A stretch of 64,000 nt of DNA from Torymus aiolomorphi (GCA_036365515.1 CM070875.1:9266501-9330500), one strand, 5' to 3'. Positions 41,263-52,423 are shown, numbered from the stretch's first letter. The notes: generated by a model not told the origin, from the sequence alone. Program-made: numbers and translations.

Positions 41263-41529
41263 CCGATCGGGCCGACAAAAATATGGATAGATAGAAAATT
41301 TTAAGGCCTTTCAGACAATGGGCCTACTTCTGACCAATACCCAAACCCCCAGAGCAAAAAAAAATTATTTTCGATTTTTCCATATTTTTCTTTTTTATTT
41401 TTTAAATACTTAACATTACCCGATCAACTATGTAATTGAACTTGCACAACTTCAAAATAAGCTTTATATACCTGCCAAAGATAAACTTGATATCTCTGCC
41501 CAGTTTCGAGTTATGCTGCCGACAAATTT

Positions 41530-41531
<2 letters not shown>

Positions 41532-41579
<48 letters not shown>
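41532..41579. repeat. (CA)n microsatellite
   Basis: About 24 pure CA units. Confidence 0.9.
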
Positions 41580-41580
<1 letters not shown>

Positions 41581-41792
41581 TACCAAGGCTACTTTCATTT
41601 TTGAAGTGCATGAAATGTTTTCTTCTAGTAGAAGATAGATTGTATTTTAATGTTATATCTTTATATATTTTTGTCGATTCTGTCTTGAAAAAAAAAAAAA
41701 TGAAAATACTTTTTTAGATCAAATTGGACGAATTAACTATACGTACGACGAAGCAGTCAATAAATTGCTCTCTTTACATTCTTTACATTTAA

Positions 41793-42478
41793 GGGGGCTA
41801 GACACCTTTTTTCTCTGAAATAAGAAGTCACATTTTAATACATAATAATACATAAATGTAAACTAATTATTTCATAGTTTTTACATATAAAAGTGGGTAT
41901 ATTTACCTTACTTTAAAACTTTCTCCGATGGGCCTTTTATATGGTCCAGAACCATAGTCATCGATGAAACAAGTTTTTTCACTAACGGTAAGCTTTGAAA
42001 TTTTCCTGTGGATGGATTGACTTCAGATTTGAACTAAATTACTCCTGAATAGTATAATTCTCATATGAGTGTAGGGATTTAGGATTAAATGTCGGAAAAA
42101 ATTTTTACATCAGAAAAATTATGAAAAAATATAAAAAATTTAAAAAAATTAAAAAAAAAACTTGAAAAACAGCACAATTTTTTTTTTCTCATTAGATCAA
42201 AAATCCCTACACTCATATGAGAATTATACTATTCAGGAGTAATTTAGTTCAAATCTGAAGTCAATCCATCCACAGGAAAATTTCAAAGCTTACGGTTAGT
42301 GAAAAAACTTGTTTCATCGATGACTATGATTCTGGACCATATAAAAGGCCCATCGGAGAAAGTTTTAAGGTAAGGTAAATATACCCACTTTTATATGTAA
42401 AAAGTATGAAATAATTAGTTTACATTTATGTATTAAAATGTGACTTCTTATTTCAGAGAAAAAAGGTATCTAGCCCCC
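41793..42478. mobile_element. 686-bp near-perfect fold-back MITE with TTAA duplication
   Basis: Ends GGGGGCTAGACACC and complement, with TTAA on both sides. Arms are about 290 bp and almost identical, around an A-rich centre near 42100-42180. TTAA use points to piggyBac-type mobilisation. No coding sequence. Confidence 0.85.
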
Positions 42479-43176
42479 TTAAACTTCGTGTGAAGTCCGT
42501 ATACTTCTTAAAAAATCGATAATTGGAAACATATCCTCGCAATCATCGACTAAATAAATAAATAAATAAATCCTCATACACTAAATAAATAAACAAATAA
42601 ATCCTCATATACGAGTGATTCTAAAAATTAAAAGTCAACTCGACTGCTCGACCCACACCTATATACGCATTTTTCCCCGCGAGATCACCGTGCTAGCGTC
42701 TCCCACGCGACAGCGATTTTCGAAGGACTCGTAATTCATCCCACGAAGTATACGTGGCATACGTCTGATTTATTTCCCGTACAAGGCGGCTAGATAAGGC
42801 TGAATTTCCGGAATCTTGCGAATTCCGAAACGTCTGATATTATTTTTGCTTCGAGTGAAAAGCTAGTCGTGAGAAAGGGAAGCAAAAGAGAAGATCAAAT
42901 TGCCTTTAATTTACGACGGCGTTGCCGGGTATATAAATGAGCGCCGCGCGAGATTCATGATGAGGGCACGCACCTTGGCGGTTCATGCGTAAATGTTACG
43001 TTTCCCGTTTGTTCAGACGATTTATGGGCTGCAGTAATTTAACAATTTTTTTTAATTACGTCGGAAGCTTATAACGAAGGTATATATTTGCTCACGCGTA
43101 TAGACCCTGAAATTACGTAGCAGGTTAATAATATGGGATTACAAGGAAAAAATTATGAAATTAATTTTGAAGTATA
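42479..43176. other. Non-coding interval
   Basis: Contains short AAAT tandem runs at about 42550-42605. The sequence at 42640-42990 is CpG-richer. No exon recognised. Confidence 0.35.
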
Positions 43177-43408
43177 CGTTGAGAAAAAAATTTGATGGAC
43201 TAAATGAAACAAAAATATTAGTATACGTATACGTATTATGACCACCCTCCATCGTCCAATTTTTATATGTTTCAAAAATATTAGGTTGAATCGAATGATT
43301 AATTCATTGATTGAATAATTGATATATATTTTTGTTACAATATAAAATTATTCAATTGTCCGTATTCAGATACGGGTTTAATTGAGTCGGTCAATTCTTT
43401 TCTCAGTG
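43177..43408. mobile_element. 232-bp MITE, TA target duplication
   Basis: Left end CGTTGAGAAAAAAATTTG and right end AATTCTTTTCTCAGTG are imperfect complements flanked by TA. Ends resemble those at 29621 and 37524. Confidence 0.6.
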
Positions 43409-43445
43409 TACATAGTTAGAGCAGTGATGGATTTTTAGAAATTAC

Positions 43446-43998
43446 ATAATATCTCGGGTGGGTCTAGATATATCGAAAGGCTGATAGTTAGAAGCCTTAT
43501 CCTTTAGAAAAATAGAAATAGAACACGCGCGCCTCATTAACAGAAGCCGGCTTATCATACAGGATTTAAAACAGAAAGCACGATTAACAGAATGCGAAAA
43601 TACATAAATATATCTACAGAATGAACTAATTTCATACTGCCACAATTGTAGAAAACACATAGTACGAAACGCAGATTTATAGAAAATACACAAGACGAAT
43701 GCCGTGTAATATAAAATTCACCATAGTTTTTCTATATTTGTGATATTCGTCTTATGTATTTTCTATAAATCTGCGTTTCGTACTATGTGTTTTCTACAAT
43801 TGTGTCAGTATGAAATTAGTTTATTCTGTAGATATATTTATGTATTTCCCCATTCTGTTAATCGTGCTTTCTGTATTAATTCCTGTATGATAAGCCGGCT
43901 TCTGCTAATGAGGCCCGCGTGTTCTATTTCTAATTTTCTGAAGGATAAGCCTTCTATAACTATCAGCCTTTCGATATATCTAGACCCACCCAATATCT
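43446..43998. mobile_element. 550-bp fold-back element with ~255-bp arms
   Basis: 43446-43701 returns inverted at 43744-43998 with a 42-bp loop. The outer words are GGGTGGGTCTAGATATATCG and its complement. Each arm has repeated ACAGAA/TAGAAA words at roughly 20-30 base intervals. Mirrored open frames in the two arms are a product of the symmetry. Confidence 0.75.
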
Positions 43999-44845
43999 CC
44001 ATCAGTTGCCGCTGCCTAGTTTATAAACGTATTACTTAACTTGTCAATCAAAGCATCCTCTAAGTCATCTCTTTTATAATGAAAATTCCAATATATGTAC
44101 ATATCGCGAACTTTGCGCTTCTATCGTAATCTAATTACTTTTAAGATCAAACGATTAATATTCAACTGCAAACCTATATATGTAACTGTACAGCTAATAT
44201 TATCGTTACCCATATATCGTTGTAACAACCAAAAATTGGTGATACTCACACACGGCACACAACTGTCAGACAATTACGACGTGCTAAACGTCACTCTATC
44301 TTATATCCTCATATTAACGTCGACTTTAATGTTTAATAAATGCAAACAACAGCCGCCCGTCCAATCAACATTCATTTATATATACATGTACACATACACG
44401 AGTTTGCACTTGATACTGAAATATCGATGAGACTCGATACGAACGATGATCATAGCAAACGCGTACGTGGAATCACAAATGTACGCACGATATTACGCGG
44501 CAGCAGAACCTGTGTACAGGATACTATTTCGTGATGGAGGTGTCGTCGGCAAGTGACACGCATGTGACAATGACGAGCGCGCTAAATTCCATCGAACCAA
44601 ACGCATCAAAGCTCGCGTCACTCGCGTCTTGTTACGCGTCCATTGTGTCCCCTTGTAAAAGTACTACTTACGGGAAAATCTCCATATATAGTATACAAGC
44701 GCATTGGAAAAAAGGCAACGCTCCTATACCTGATACCGCAGCTATAGGAATTGCCGACGCACGATTTTGTTTTTCTTTTCTACCTAAGTGACACGGGACT
44801 CCTTTGTCACCCTGCAGTCGTCGACAAGAGCGCAACAAAAAACAG
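43999..44845. other. Non-coding interval before the hAT element
   Basis: An 86-residue frame (44531-44791) starts with an ATG in a CpG-richer context but matches nothing I know. It has no clear donor or acceptor. Kept as a remark only. Confidence 0.3.
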
Positions 44846-44853
44846 GTCAAAAC

Positions 44854-45874
44854 TAGGGGTGAGCCGAGTAGTTCGAAAATTTCTTCCTATTTTTTTTGAT
44901 AAACTTCAATAGAAAGAAATCAACCACATTTTTTAACTAGTAGATTAGTTTAGTAAACTAAAAAGGTTCAAAGGCTCAGAAAACATTTATGAACTCACGA
45001 CGTTCATGCAATCAAAATCGAACTTTTATTCGAGTTTTTACTCGGGAAAAAAACTCGTAAAAATACATGAGTCAACAGTTATTGTTAACAACTTCAAAAT
45101 GAAATAAAAAAGGGTTGCATTAGCTTCACATATATCTAAACATTGCAATTGTATATGCTTAGAAAATTTATTTATACCTACATGTATTTTGTAATGCAAA
45201 AAAGAAGAAATATAGTACATTTCGATACTAGTGCGAGGATTTGATTTTCCCCTCGTGTGACTGTTTGCACCCGAGCGAAGCGAGGGTGAAAAGGTCACAC
45301 GAGGAGAAAATCAACTTCTCACACAAGTGTCGAACCGTATTTTTTGACACGACGTGCGAGAAGTGAGATTTTTGCACGCATCGTTTAACGCAGCGTGCGA
45401 GAAATCGAACTTCTCGCACAGAGTTTCAAAATAATACATTTCGATACTAGTGCGAGGATTTGATTTTCCCCTCGTGTGACTGTTTGCACCTGAGCGAAGC
45501 GAGGGTGAAAAGGTCACACGAGGAGAAAATCAACTTCTCACACAAGTGTTGAACCGTATTTTTTGACACGACGTGCGAGAAGTGAGATTTTTGCACGCAT
45601 CTGCACGCATTTGCACGCAAAAAAAATATTTTTGAAACTCCGTGCGAGAAGTTCGATTTCTCGCACGCTGCGTTAAACGATGCGTGCAAAAATCTCACTT
45701 CTCGCACGTCGTGTCAAAAAATACGGTTCGACACTTGTGTGAGAAGTTAATTTTCTCCTCGTGTGACCTTTTCACCCTCGCTTCGCTCGGGTGCAAACAG
45801 TCACACGAGGGGAAAATCAAATCCTCGCACTAGTCTCGAAATGTACTATTTCGAACTATTCGGTCGCACCCCTA
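44854..45874. mobile_element. 1,021-bp non-autonomous hAT-type element, 8-bp target duplication
   Basis: GTCAAAAC lies at 44846-44853 and again at 45875-45882. The ends are TAGGGGTG...TAGTTCGAAA and its complement CACCCCTA. An 8-base duplication with TAGGG/CAGGG-type ends is the hAT signature. Inside, a unit of about 215 bases occurs twice in direct order (45215-45432, then 45433-~45600) and once inverted (~45636-45850), each with the palindromic GAGCGAAGCGAGG word. No transposase. Confidence 0.85.
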
Positions 45875-45882
45875 GTCAAAAC

Positions 45883-46878
45883 CCTTTTTCGTACTATACA
45901 CGCCGGACTGACTGCTCTGACTACGCAGTGTATAGCGCTGTTGTCTGTAACAGCGGAGGCATACACGTACACTTCAGCGTTTTTTTTCAATCAACATGAC
46001 ATTGAAAGAATAACGCGCGGCGCGCGTGTTTTTCGAGGTGGTTTACTCGATAGAAGCGCTGGCTTTTGGGATAGAGTGTGTTATATTGTGAGCGTGCGTG
46101 GGAAGGTTAGTTCTAGAACGATTCTGAAGTTCGACGAAATAAAAAAAAAATTATTTTTCTTCAAGGTTATATTAGTCAATATTAATTTATGCATGTAGTT
46201 TTAGTGTTTTATAGTATAAAATAACTTCATGACAAAGGTTTAGATAAAATCTCCGCATTGTTTAATAACTTGAATTGACTATGAAAAATTATTTCGTTCC
46301 ATTCCAAAGATGCCAACTTCAGACGCATGTTCTGGAATTGCGCGTTAGTTTTTGATGAAAGGTTGACATATATACGTTGATTGAGGTGACCTTTCCCTAT
46401 ATGTATACACTATTATACAAATGATTAATGAATAAATAGGCAAAATCAGATCATTGATTATTGACGCTTGTTAGCTTCAAATAATGCAGAGGTAACGAAA
46501 TGTTGGAAGATATCGTCTACAACTTCTTGTGTTTGTTACTTTTAATGGTGGTATATCATTCAAAATAATTCATTATTCAAATTCTTTTTTAATGAACCAC
46601 GTGATTTTATGCTTTTAAAGACACAATTCAAACTTATATTAGTAATTCCGCCGAACTTTTCAAATTTGAGCTATAGAGGGAAATTGAAAAAAGAAATTAA
46701 GAGCCTTTCATATGGCCTTTTTTCTTCCTTTCTAGACCTTAAATAGTGAAAAAGTAGTAGCGTTATTCATTTTTTTTTTCAAAGCCATTTTTTTTTACCG
46801 GATAACTCACATGAAAGCTACGGGAACATCTAGTAGTTTGTGATAATCTTTTCTCTATAAAAGTCATCGGTTTTTATA
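45883..46878. other. Non-coding interval
   Basis: AT-rich with a short CpG-rich patch at about 46010-46060. No feature supported. Confidence 0.35.
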
Positions 46879-47592
46879 CACGGAAAAAAATTTAGGATCT
46901 CCAAACCTCCGGTATATATGGACTCCGTGCAATACCATCGATCGTCTTAATTTATGACGAATTTGGAATTAAGGCGCATCCAAAGTTGAACCTGTAAGAA
47001 TCCAATATCTTCGGAGTCTTCACGATTCAAAAACGTATGTTCTGAACTCCAATTCGGTCATCCCCAGACTCCGAGATTTCCGGTATTGTAGCGATTCCAC
47101 TTTGGACGTCTGAGGCTCCCACCTCTGGTATCGTGGCGCGACAGCGTTGAGAGAAGGGGAACGGTCCGCATTTGCGCGCGTTTTTCTCATATATATATGC
47201 GTTTCATCATTATATATCAAAGTATTATTATAGTATAATATAGCACACGCGTTTTGAACCGTTTATATATATTATATTAGTATATTTATGAAGCGGCGCG
47301 CGTGAAATACGTCCGAATGTATAGTCGACCCGCCGAGATACCAAGAATGGGGGCCTGAGGACTCCATCGGGCGGATCCCGACGGTACCGAAAGTCTCGGA
47401 GTTCCCGCCATTCCAACATGGCATACACATAATCCCATTTTGAGATCCGTACACAACCGAAATTGTTGGAGTCCACGCAATTCAATTTGGAAGTGACTAC
47501 ATTCAATTTTGGACGCGTACAGATACGGTATTTTTTGGATTTCTGTTAATTCCATACCTCCGACATCCCAGGCTTCCAAAATTTTTTCCGTG
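46879..47592. mobile_element. 714-bp MITE, TA target duplication
   Basis: Begins CACGGAAAAAAATTT, ends AAATTTTTTCCGTG, flanked by TA. The interior has dispersed CTCCG / TTCCGGTATTG-type words that recur in both orientations, so the arms are long but decayed. Confidence 0.7.
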
Positions 47593-47833
47593 TATAGTAA
47601 GTGAAAAACTACTTACCTGCTTATTTCGACAGGCGGTATATGTTTTTGTGAGGGATAAAATGTATCGATCTCGCCCCCACACAAAAGATATTTTTCATTG
47701 ACTTTGTCAGTGTGCCAGCGATTAATTGTGTTTTTTAAAACGAGTTTCGTTTTTAATAACGTCATTCAAAGCAATGTAAAATAAATTCTATAAGCGGCAC
47801 ACTGGTGAATTGTTATTCATTCATTTATGTTAT

Positions 47834-48165
47834 TCCATTAATAAATGACTTATATAATGAGTTATTTAAGGGTTACCAGATTTTTGCAAATACATATTGA
47901 ATTTTATTCTCTATACTGCTTTTTAAAAAATGGCTTTGCATTTTTCTAGGTCTTTATAATGGAAAAACCTTTGTTTTAGCATAACAAATAATATGATTTG
48001 TTAATCATATTATTTGTTATGCTAAAACAAAGGTTTTTCCATTATAAAGACCTAGAAAAATGCAAAGCCATTTTTTAAAAAGCAGTATAGAGAATAAAAT
48101 TCAATATGTATTTGCAAAAATCTGGTAACCCTTAAATAACTCATTATATGTCATTTATTAATGGA
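47834..48165. repeat. Near-perfect 330-bp palindrome
   Basis: The left arm (47834-47998) and right arm (48003-48165) are complements with a single small indel near the outer end and a 4-base TGTT loop. AT-rich, no frame. Either a very young fold-back element or a cloning/assembly snapback. Confidence 0.8.
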
Positions 48166-48700
48166 TACACATATCTGGAGTTGACTTCTTGAAAGTACAT
48201 GCTAAAACAGTTGTGAAAAAACTTTTTTCAAATCATTTAGAGAAAAGCCATTTTTTTAATCGCATAAAGGAGATAATAATTTGTACGAGTATCACTTGAG
48301 TATGCCTTTAATTTTAGACTTTCTCCTTACCATACGTAATTTGTACGATTCTAAATTGGGTTTTGATACCAAGATGATGTTCTTCTAACCCTATTTAAGA
48401 ACTGTAACCTGCATAGAATTCCATGTAGTGAGTATATCTAAAGATATCAAAGAGTAACTCTAATTTGAAAAGTACCGCGGAATTACTCATATACCTTCCA
48501 CAACTTGAGTGCCCACTTTTGAAAAACCTGTTTATATGGGCTCTGTACTGCAATTCGAAACCCACAGCTAAATTAATTATAAAAAAATATATTGTGAGTT
48601 TAAATGAAATTATAATAATAACTGCACGGCCACTTAGGAAGAAAACTAAAAAATTTGTAACCATTATATCAAGCCCACCTTATACACCCCATCCTATAAT
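48166..48700. other. Non-coding interval
   Basis: AT-rich. No exon or repeat partner recognised. Confidence 0.35.
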
Positions 48701-48701
48701 A

Positions 48702-48910
48702 TGTAACGGGATTACAGATTTCGGAGAAACAGAAAAAAATAGGCGATGGCATCGGGATTTGAACCCGATTCATCCGGACGAGAGCGCCCTAACCACGGGG
48801 CTACCGATTGCACACTCACCCAGCCCAATATATGCGTGATTTCCCGGAATGCCGGTATCACAGGGCTCTACTATGCGCCGACTAGCGCCGAATCTGTGAT
48901 CTCCGTTATA
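48702..48910. mobile_element. ~210-bp inverted-repeat element carrying a tRNA-like sequence
   Basis: TGTAACGGGATTACAGATTTCGG at the left returns inverted at the right edge as CCGAATCTGTGATCTCCG. The 5' half of the interior holds a tRNA-like segment on the minus strand. No target duplication identified. Confidence 0.55.
48742..48812 (-). tRNA. tRNA-like pseudogene or tRNA-derived SINE head
   Basis: On the minus strand the D-arm reads TAGCCCCGTGGTTAGGGC (stem GCCC/GGGC intact, one change from box A). The T-arm TCGGGTTCAAATCCCGA pairs perfectly over five bases and gives box B GGTTCAAATCC. The acceptor ends pair poorly and the anticodon stem is not convincing, so the identity is unclear and a functional tRNA is unlikely. 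Confidence 0.5.
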
Positions 48911-49113
48911 AATAATCACCAATCCCCTTTGAAATACCCCCCAATACCTCGAATTTCCCAATTAAACGTTACATCGATCACCCGTCTCACGCGCTTAACG
49001 TCATTAAGTACATCGACGTCTCTTCGTCTGGTTTCGTTACAGCAGGCGCGCGCACACACACACCCTGAGAGAGAGAAAGCGAGCCGCTGCAGAGCCGTCG
49101 GGACGTGCGTAGG

Positions 49114-49208
49114 ATGGCGCGGCCGCAACGACGCGAGCATCAGAGCTGTCGATGCGCAACTAGCCGAGGAACCCGCAAGAAAATGGCCGGATCGACGGCA
49201 ACGTTGCG
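49114..49208 (+). CDS. Candidate first coding exon of an unknown gene
   Basis: ATG at 49114 opens a 31-codon, arginine-rich frame that ends at the consensus donor GCG|GTAAGT at 49208/49209. A second in-frame ATG (at about 49183, context AAAATGG) lies in the same exon. The surrounding CpG-rich stretch (48960-49210) fits a promoter. No downstream exon was recognised before the ankyrin gene on the other strand, so this is tentative and no function is offered. Confidence 0.25.
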
Positions 49209-50142
49209 GTAAGTCAGTGTAATAATCTTTTGCTCATTGACCTGGGTTATGGTTTTTATATATTGACGTGGGCGAAACCTTCGTATAGAAATTTCTTAGA
49301 GGTACTTCTGAAGGATATCTTGTACAAATGCCTGCAGAAATTTGTATTGTGCCAGTGTGATTCTGTTCGCTAGATTTATTGAGAAAAAGTGGTTTTGAAA
49401 TTTGTCGAATCATATGGACCAAAAGGGTTAAGAGGAATGTTGGTCAATGTTGTCTTTTAAATTATGTATAGCAAAGAAGATTTATCTTGGATTGATGCCT
49501 CCAAAGGAATGAAAATTGAGATACTTCAAGTGGAGTAATGATGTTAAAAAGTGATGCAGACGACTAATATGAAGTAGATACTGTAATACAAAGAGGAAGT
49601 GGATAATTATTTATTATTATTTATTTATTAATTATTTATCAATGCCTCTGTAGAAATCAAAATTGAGATATTTCGAGTGGAGGAATGATATCAAAAAGTG
49701 GGGCCGACGACTGAAATGAAACACTTTAATATCATATAAGATTTCAATGGATACCTTAACATTATTATTTTCGAATAAGTTCAATAAAATTCCTGTTATT
49801 AGTGGTATCAGTAGCCTTTAAAATTTTGTATTATAAATTTAATTTCTTGATTGCCTTATTTTAAACAAACCTATTCATTTATTTATAAATATCACCCCAT
49901 TCAATAATTGATACTAGATGTGTTGATCAATATTGTTGCACATATAGAGAACTAAATGGCATAACAAATTAGTAGGTATAGTTATAGTAAATTGTAGAGC
50001 AAGAGTTACTAGGTTTTAGTTGAAATATACTAAATTTTTCAATAACTCTAGAAATAATTTTAAATCCAAAAAATAAAAGATAAACAAGAAATTTTGGAGA
50101 TGGGATTAATAAAATGGAAGAAAATGTATTATTTCGATTATT
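49209..50142. other. AT-rich interval with a local duplication
   Basis: About 80 bases at 49500-49580 (AAAATTGAGATACTTCAAG and following) recur directly at 49650-49730 (AAAATTGAGATATTTCGAG). The sequence between them is AT-rich with TTAT runs. Otherwise no feature. Confidence 0.5.
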
Positions 50143-50152
50143 TTTATTTATT
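50143..50152 (-). terminator. Probable polyadenylation signals of the ankyrin gene
   Basis: Two overlapping AATAAA hexamers on the minus strand, about 145 bases beyond the TGA stop, in AT-rich sequence. Confidence 0.5.
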
Positions 50153-50292
50153 AAATTCAAAAAATGCTACTATATGTATATTCACAAAATATCAAATTTT
50201 TCTCACATTTTAGTTTTAACAAGATGCGGCATTATTTTTTTAGTAATTTATGAAAACTTATTGCATTTGCTTCATCGCAATCATGCTACAGC

Positions 50293-52025
50293 TCATTTTC
50301 GATTATATCGCTGGACTTGACATGCGCCGCTATCTTTCGTATGATCAGTGTAGGTAATAATATCGCCCAACACGTCAACCAGGCAATCTTCGACGCTCGC
50401 AAGAAAATTCGCGCGCTTTTTAGCCACTTCAAACTTCGTGGTGAGTTGATCGGCGTATATCCTGAATGCCGCCAGGTAATCACTTGTCTCAAACGCCCTA
50501 ACGATTTTTTGGTGTCTAGCTAGTGCTGCGACCTTCTCTTCTTCTATCGAAAGTATGTAAAAGAACGACACGGCCCTGTCCTCTACCTCGATCTTCTCAC
50601 TTTGCATACGCATGACCTCTTTACGGCACTTCCGGTCAAATTTCGAATAACTCGGCCAATCGACCATTTTTTTGTACCCCTCACAGAGGGGTTGGCCTAA
50701 TGCCTCACGTTTAATGGCTTCGCGGATGATGACTTCAGCTGTAGCTTTGGTGAATTGTTCGTATGGCAGCAGTTCGAAAGGCGTCTTGCCCTCGCTGTTT
50801 CGTGCGTTTAAATCAGCTCCAAATTGAAGCAATAAAGCCGCCACTTGAGCTGACTTATCTATAGATTCGTATCTATAAGTATCCCCATTGCAGACCGCGT
50901 GCAATGCGGTTTCACCCGTATTTGTTGCTTCATTGACACGCGCACCCCACTTCAGCAAAAAATAAAGCGTCTGCCGTTGCGGAACCGCCATATATAAGGG
51001 AAAACTGCCTCCCTTGGACTTTATATTTACATCTGCGCCATTTTCAAGAAGAAGTTGCACCTGGAAAACAAAGCCTTTGTTGTTTTATGAAGCTATAAGT
51101 TAAATTAAATTTAAAAGCCGTTGCCAATTCATTGGCACGTGGCTTCCTCAATCTTATTCCTTATATTAATTTGCAAGTTACATAACTAATATTCTTAGAC
51201 CCAAATTCATCTATATTAATTCCTCTGTTTAATTATTATTGAAAATACAAACAATTAAATAAACACTCGAAATGACAAAAATATATTTTTAACATGTTTT
51301 TAACAAAATTTAAATGTATATACTATTACGAAGCTCCTTTTAGGAGGGTACAAAAATACTTGAATGTGTTATAAAAAATTTGTAAATCCATATTATTATA
51401 TACTCACAATGTCCGTACTGCATGGATGCGACTCAATGAGGAGGAGTAGCGGTGTAATCCCAATAATATCCTTAGCATCTATATTTACTCTATGGCTGAT
51501 CAGCACCTTGACCATACTCAAGTTGTTGACTTCTACCGCCGTGTGCAGAACAGTATAACCGCATCTATTTACCGCCTCAATAGACGCACCTCTGGCAATC
51601 AGCTTTTGTGCCGTCTCATTGAAATGCCTTTCCACTGCAAGATGGAGAGGCGTCGATTCTTGAAAGTTCCGCGCATCCACGACAGCCCCTTCATTGATGA
51701 GCACTTCGACAACGTCGAAACGGTCACTTTCCATTCTACGGTCTTCCATCCAGGTGTCGCCAGGACGATTGCACGGATAGGATACGGCACAATATAGCGG
51801 TGTTTCATCCATTGGGTTACGCGCGTGGATATTTGCACCGTGCTTTATCAGCAGACGCAAGCAATGAACATCATTCATCGCCGCGGCATAGTGCAGCAAC
51901 GTCATCACACCGAGTGGTGACATTCTTGGCACGTTTACGTTCGCGCAACGGTTGATCAACTGCTTCGCCAAGTCATATTGCCCCAAAATCAACGCTGTCC
52001 ACAATTCCGAAGTCAACACATCCAT
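50293..52025 (-). CDS. Ankyrin-repeat protein, two exons, PRANC-like C-terminal region
   Basis: Exon 1 is 52025-51408 and exon 2 is 51060-50293. The intron has donor GTGAGT and acceptor TTTGTTTTCCAG, phase 0, and splits one ankyrin repeat. The protein has 461 residues. About eight ankyrin repeats cover residues 5-300, with clear TPLHLAVERH, TVLHTAVEVNN, LLLENGADVN and LLLQFGADLNARN words; repeat 3 has a ~16-residue insertion. The last ~150 residues (from about KCRKEVMRMQSEKI through VSFFYIL and KIVRAF) are helical, not ankyrin. They resemble the tails of parasitoid-wasp ankyrin proteins that precede a PRANC/F-box-like end, but that final motif is not evident. Such proteins are often proposed as ubiquitin-ligase adaptors; for this one the role is unknown. 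Start chosen at the first ATG below the promoter. Confidence 0.8.
51111..51150 (+). repeat. Dispersed repeat end, copy in the ankyrin intron
   Basis: AAAAGCCGTTGCCAATTCAT continuing to GGCACGTGGCTTCCTC. The same block is at 52699-52740 in direct orientation and at 56561-56610 inverted. It includes the palindrome TGCCAATTCATTGGCA. Probably the terminus of a transposon family. Confidence 0.55.
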
Positions 52026-52097
52026 CTTTTTTCCTGTGATCACGAAAAGTTCAGAAAGATTCAAAGAGAAACTGTCGACTACAACGTCTGCGCTTTG

Positions 52098-52133
52098 ACT
52101 GAGCTCATCTGGGCTTCTGCGGCCCTATATATA
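52098..52133 (-). promoter_or_regulatory. TATA box and TCAGT initiator of the ankyrin gene
   Basis: On the minus strand TATATATAG starts at 52133 and the arthropod initiator TCAGT has its A at 52100, a spacing of 33 bases. This predicts a 75-nt leader with no upstream ATG before the start codon at 52025. Confidence 0.65.
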
Positions 52134-52423
52134 CGCAGGTCGATCTATGTGGGCGACAGAAAGGGAGAACCTTAGTGTGCAGATAAGTATAGGTCCCCTT
52201 GAGTCGAATTAGGAAGCAAGAAGCCGCATGCCATCAGTTAACACCGTCGCCTGGGTCTCCCGAATGGGGAAAAGTAGCCAAATTGCCCTCAGGTATGTCA
52301 ATGTTAGGGGATTTGTATAAGTAGTACAATAGCGTCGGACCTTAATTATTTTCGGTTTTAGTGGTGTATTACGTTTGTCGGGGAAAAACTTAAGATTTAT
52401 CACTTTTAGTGCATAGTAGCATA

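Larger units (their letters stand above)
40401..41400. repeat. Direct repeat units split by an LTR-like and a MITE insertion
   Basis: The sequence at 40420-40570 (ATATCCGATCGGGCCGA followed by GGGCCTACTTC and TTATTTTCGATTTTTCC) recurs directly at 41260-41400. The words AACCGACTTAAT also flank the first unit at both ends. The ~690 bases between the units are foreign sequence and are described separately. Confidence 0.6.

Noticed and set aside
43442..44039. Two mirror-image frames sharing MCIFYKSAFRTMCFLQL
   Set aside because: They are the same sequence read on the two arms of a fold-back; symmetry, not conservation.
44531..44791. 86-residue frame beginning MMEVSSASDTHVTMTS
   Set aside because: No recognisable domain, donor or acceptor; left as a remark in the interval entry.
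45038..46000. Repeated frames sharing MTFSPSLRSGANSHTRGKSN in the hAT derivative
   Set aside because: Arise from its direct and inverted units and its hairpin words; no independent coding sign.
52026..52064. Upstream extension of the ankyrin frame through a TTG codon
   Set aside because: Not an ATG, and the predicted transcription start at 52100 with first ATG at 52025 gives a simpler model.
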